Below are positions 60,606 to 64,000 of a stretch of DNA of 64,000 nucleotides, in pieces (within the stretch, counting starts at the first letter, position 1; the number at the start of each line of letters is the position of its first letter). The notes beneath the pieces are model-generated. The model made no database searches and had not been told where the DNA came from. It saw nothing but the letters and a program-made list of their open reading frames with translations. The stretch spans positions 1,498,938 to 1,562,937 of the forward strand of contig ML662466.1 in the NCBI GenBank assembly GCA_007570785.1, given 5' to 3'. This DNA comes from Antilocapra americana. Taxonomy: Eukaryota; Chordata; Mammalia; Artiodactyla; Antilocapridae. The position numbers and the translations under genes were made by a program.

Positions 60606-62275
60606 AAAAAGACTCATGTGCATACTGTCCACAAGAAACCCACTTCAGACCTAAAGACACAGATAGACTGAAAGTGAGAGGATGGAAACTATATGCCATG
60701 AAAATGGGAATCAAAAGAAAGATGGAATAGCAGCCCTCGTATCAGACCTTAAATTAGAGAAGATTACGAGAGATAAGGAAGGACACATAACAAAGAGATA
60801 GCAATTGTAAATATCTATGCCCCAACATAGGAGCACCTCAATACATAAGACAAACCTTCACAGATATTAAAAAGAAATTGACAGTGAAACAATCATAGGA
60901 GACTTTAACACACCACTCACACCAATGGACAGATCATCAAAACACAAAATTAATACAGAAACATATATCTTAAATGATATGTGAGATGAGATGAATCTCA
61001 CTGATATCTTCAGTACATGCCATCCAAATGGAGAAGAATCCACCTTCTTCTCAAATGTACATGGAACATTCTCCAGGATAGACCACATCTTGCCTCCTAA
61101 ATCAAGCCTCAGTAAAATTAACAAACTTGAAATTGTATCAAGCATCTTCTCTGACCACAACATTATGAGACTAGATATCAATTAGAAGAAAAAAACTGTA
61201 AGAAACACAAACACATGGAGACTAAACAACGCATTTCTAAATAATCAACAGGTTACTGAGGAAATCAAAAATTTTCTAGAAAAAAATGACAATGAAAACA
61301 TAGCAAGTCAAAATCTATGTGATGAAGGAAAAGCAGTTCTAAGAGGGAAGTTTATAGCAATACAATCTTAACTCAAGAACCAAGAAAAGCATTGAATAGA
61401 CATCAATTAACTCCTAAAACAACTGATAAAGAAGAACAACACAATTGGCAAAAATTAGGATATAGAAAGTAATCATATATATTTGAGCAGAAACAAATGA
61501 AAGAAACAATAATAAAGATTAATGAAACTAAAAGCTGGTTCTTTGAGGAGATAAACCAACCAGAAGATAAATCTTTAGCCAGACTCATCAAGAAAATTAG
61601 AGAATCAAATCAACAAACTTAGAAATGTAAAAGGAGAGGATACAACAGAAAATGAAGAAATACACAGGGTTATAAGAGACTATTATGAACAACTCTTCAT
61701 CAATAAAATGGATAACCTGGAAGAAGTGGATGGATGCTTAGAATAGATCAGTCTTCCAAGACTGAACCAGGAAGAAATAGAAGTTATGAACCACACAATT
61801 CAAATCTCCAAATTGAAGCTGTGATTTAAAAAAAAATATTCAAAAGACAAAAGCCCAGTAACAGATGCCTACACAGGTGAATTTTATCAAACATTCAGAG
61901 ATGAGTAAATGCCTATCCTTCTAAAGCATTTTCCAAAAATTGCAGAAGGAACACTTTCAAACTCATTCTACAAGGCCACCATCATCTCAATACCAAAACC
62001 AGACAAAGAGAAGACCAAAAAGGTAAACTACATTCCAATATCACTGGTGACCATAAGTGTAGAAATCCTCAAGAAAATTTAGAAAACAATTCAGCAACAC
62101 ATCAAAAAACATGATAAAGTTGGGTTTATTCCAAGAATGCAAGGATTCTTCAATATTGGCAAATCAATCAATGTGATAGACCATATTAACCAAAGGAAAG
62201 CTAAAAATCATATGATAACTTAAATAGATGCAGAAAAAGCCATGAAATTTAAAAAAATTAAATCATTAAATGAAA
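60606..62275 (+). mobile_element. Older L1, ORF2 part, truncated at both ends
   Basis: Starts at nearly the same ORF2 position as the preceding L1 and runs to the reverse transcriptase region (IDAEKA-like phrase near 62245), then ends in A-rich sequence without a 3' UTR. Heavily mutated. Confidence 0.8.
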
Positions 62276-63125
62276 AATGAAGTTTAAAAAGAAATAAACT
62301 AGAAAGAGAAAAAAAGTTGAAATAACTCATATGATGGAATAAATAAAACATGCAATGTAAAATTATTTGGTCATCAGATGAATGGAGTTCTTATACAAGC
62401 TATAACATACTAGAGTTCTGAAATGATTATGTTAATTAAAAGAAGCCGGGAACAAAAGGCTGCATGTTGCATTATTCTGTTTATGTGAATGCCTATGTCC
62501 CAGATTCAGTAATTCCCTAATGACAGAAAATAGAGGAGTGAATTCCAGGATGCAGACGAAGGGGAAAATGTAAAATGTCTGCCAACTGGAGTGTTTCTCA
62601 CTGGAGTGATGAAAATATTCTAGAATGAGGCAGTGGTAATGGTTATTCAAACAATGAATAAGTTACAGAGCAGTGAGTTATACAGTTTAATTGGTAAATT
62701 CATGGTACGGGTACAACATGTCAGTAAATATATATTTTTTAATACTGAAATTAAGTTCTATGTCCAGGAATATTATCTTTCAAAAACAAAGGAAAAGGAT
62801 ATACTCTCATATGAAAAAAATTGGGGAGATTCATTCTCAGCAGATACTGTGTCCAAAAGAAATGTTCAAAGAAGTTATTTACACAGTACAAAATGATACT
62901 GAAGATAAACTATGAGTTAAGAGTGTTATGTTGAAGTTTGACAGAAAACAACAAAATTCTGGAAAGCAATTATCCTTCAATGAAAAATTAATTGAAGAAA
63001 TAAATGAAGGCAAATTGAAACGAAATATTTTTTCTTATAATTAGTTGATAAAAGATAAATGCTTTTCTGGGCTTCTCTATCTTTGCTTTTCACGTATTAT
63101 GAATCTTCATAATTAAACTGGGTTT
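62276..63125. other. Intergenic, nothing recognised
   Basis: A/T-rich; no recognisable features. Confidence 0.5.
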
Positions 63126-63129
63126 CATG

Positions 63130-63345
63130 CATACAAGATCGATTTTCAGTCAGCGGTAAAGAATCCGCCTGCAATGCAGGAGCCATAGCAGGCATGAATT
63201 CCATCTCTGGGTCAGGAAGATTCCCCGCAGGAAAGCATGGCAACCCACTCCAGTGTTCTTGCCTGGAGAATCCCTGTGAACCCAGGAGACTGGGGTGGCA
63301 AAGATTTGGACACAACTGCACAAGTAAACAACAGCAGACACATAT
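63130..63345 (+). mobile_element. Bov-tA SINE
   Basis: tRNA-like head (cagcggtaaagaatccgcc) followed by the usual body, ending in a short A/C-rich tail. Plus orientation. Confidence 0.85.
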
Positions 63346-64000
63346 TCCTAACAGAAACTCTGAAGATACTAGAAATAGATGAGAAAATTCTCAGCCTAAA
63401 CAAAGCAAAACAAACAAAAAACCTAAAAAGTAGAGCTGAATTATAAAAGGGTTTAGGCAATAAAATGTCTCCAAAGAGTAGTGTAAACAGTGTGTTCCAC
63501 ACAAGAGAGAGGAATGATTTTTAATTCTCATTCAATAGAACAACATTCTAGTTACATTCATATATTAAAGGAAATAAAAATGTCAAGAAAATAAACACAG
63601 TATAAAATCTGTTGATCATTTTATGTCTAGTTAAGACTAAAACTGTGAGGGAATAAAAAAAGAAAGAAAGAAACATCTGTGAAAGTTTAAACAGCCCCCA
63701 ATTAAAAGAGCTGGACATGACTGAGCGACTGAACTGAAGCAGCCCCAGTGAATGTAATTTTATTTTTTTCATAATCTCAAAATGACTGAAAATTAAGAAT
63801 GAATTTCACTTTAAAACATATTTTTTAAATTTCAGCAACATATTCAAATATAAGATTTTTCAAGCTAAAAAAGTTTGTACCTTGTAGTGAATATTTTATT
63901 TCACTGATTTAGACATAAATAAAATCACATTGTGTGTCTTTACCTTTACTATGTTTGTGGTATCAATGTGCATTTAGAATCAACTGTTTGAATGTAGGGT
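63346..64000. other. Intergenic with a SINE/BovB tail trace
   Basis: A/T-rich. The only recognisable piece is a terminal BovB/Bov-tA phrase at about 63703-63738. Confidence 0.5.

Overview
The window reads as male-specific Y-chromosome DNA of a bovid ruminant. It is saturated with ruminant retroelements: BovB (RTE) LINEs, L1-BT-type LINEs and Bov-tA/CHR tRNA-derived SINEs. It carries degenerate copies of two genes whose combination points to the Y: a decayed, intron-containing UBA1 (ubiquitin-activating enzyme E1; Y gametolog UBA1Y/UBE1Y) and at least three pieces of TSPY (testis-specific protein Y). I see no intact host protein-coding gene; every gene-like locus is broken. The species cannot be fixed from the sequence alone.

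Layout. 1-1.5 kb: L1 5' UTR in minus orientation. 1.5-5.8 kb: a BovB whose 5' half is inverted relative to its 3' half. 6.0-6.5 kb: a SINE remnant beside a small GC-rich, promoter-like patch with a CTCF-like site, E-boxes, CRE-like sites and a GC box. 7.1-25.0 kb: the UBA1Y pseudogene on the plus strand, with 17 distinct recognisable exon segments, several usable splice signals and a polyadenylation signal. Exons for about the first 190 residues and for the adenylation core (roughly residues 340-518) are absent. It has premature stops, lost splice donors, a 13-bp frameshifting insertion and an L1 inserted into an exon. Inside it, a block of at least 1.85 kb holding exons D, E and F plus the inserted L1 is present twice at a fixed offset of 2253 bp, and a 400-base N gap separates the copies. 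This is either a young tandem duplication or an assembly artefact.

25-33 kb: largely unique or low-copy sequence containing a six-exon TSPY pseudogene on the minus strand (28.9-31.0 kb) with three premature stops and a lost donor. 33.2-37 kb: minus-strand old L1 with a younger L1 nested in it, then several minus-strand BovB pieces. 37.2-38.0 kb: a probable solo retroviral-type LTR. 39.3 kb: a second TSPY exon-2 fragment (minus). 39.9-41.5 kb: BovB 5' half (plus). 41.6-48.5 kb: a nearly complete, young L1-BT with target-site duplications, a duplicated 5' UTR module, ORF1 broken by a 19-bp microduplication and ORF2 broken by one small deletion. 51.0-51.4 kb: a third TSPY fragment (plus). 53.3-54.1 kb: a 5'-inverted old L1. 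55.1-62.3 kb: a BovB 3' end, then two older L1s head to tail, the first interrupted by a nested L1 3' end with a 13-bp target-site duplication. 63.1 kb: a Bov-tA SINE.

No genes here work together as a pathway. The value of the window is historical: it records decay of an X-degenerate gene, dispersal of an ampliconic testis gene family in both orientations, and repeated LINE activity. I found no CRISPR array, rRNA, functional tRNA gene or novel protein system.
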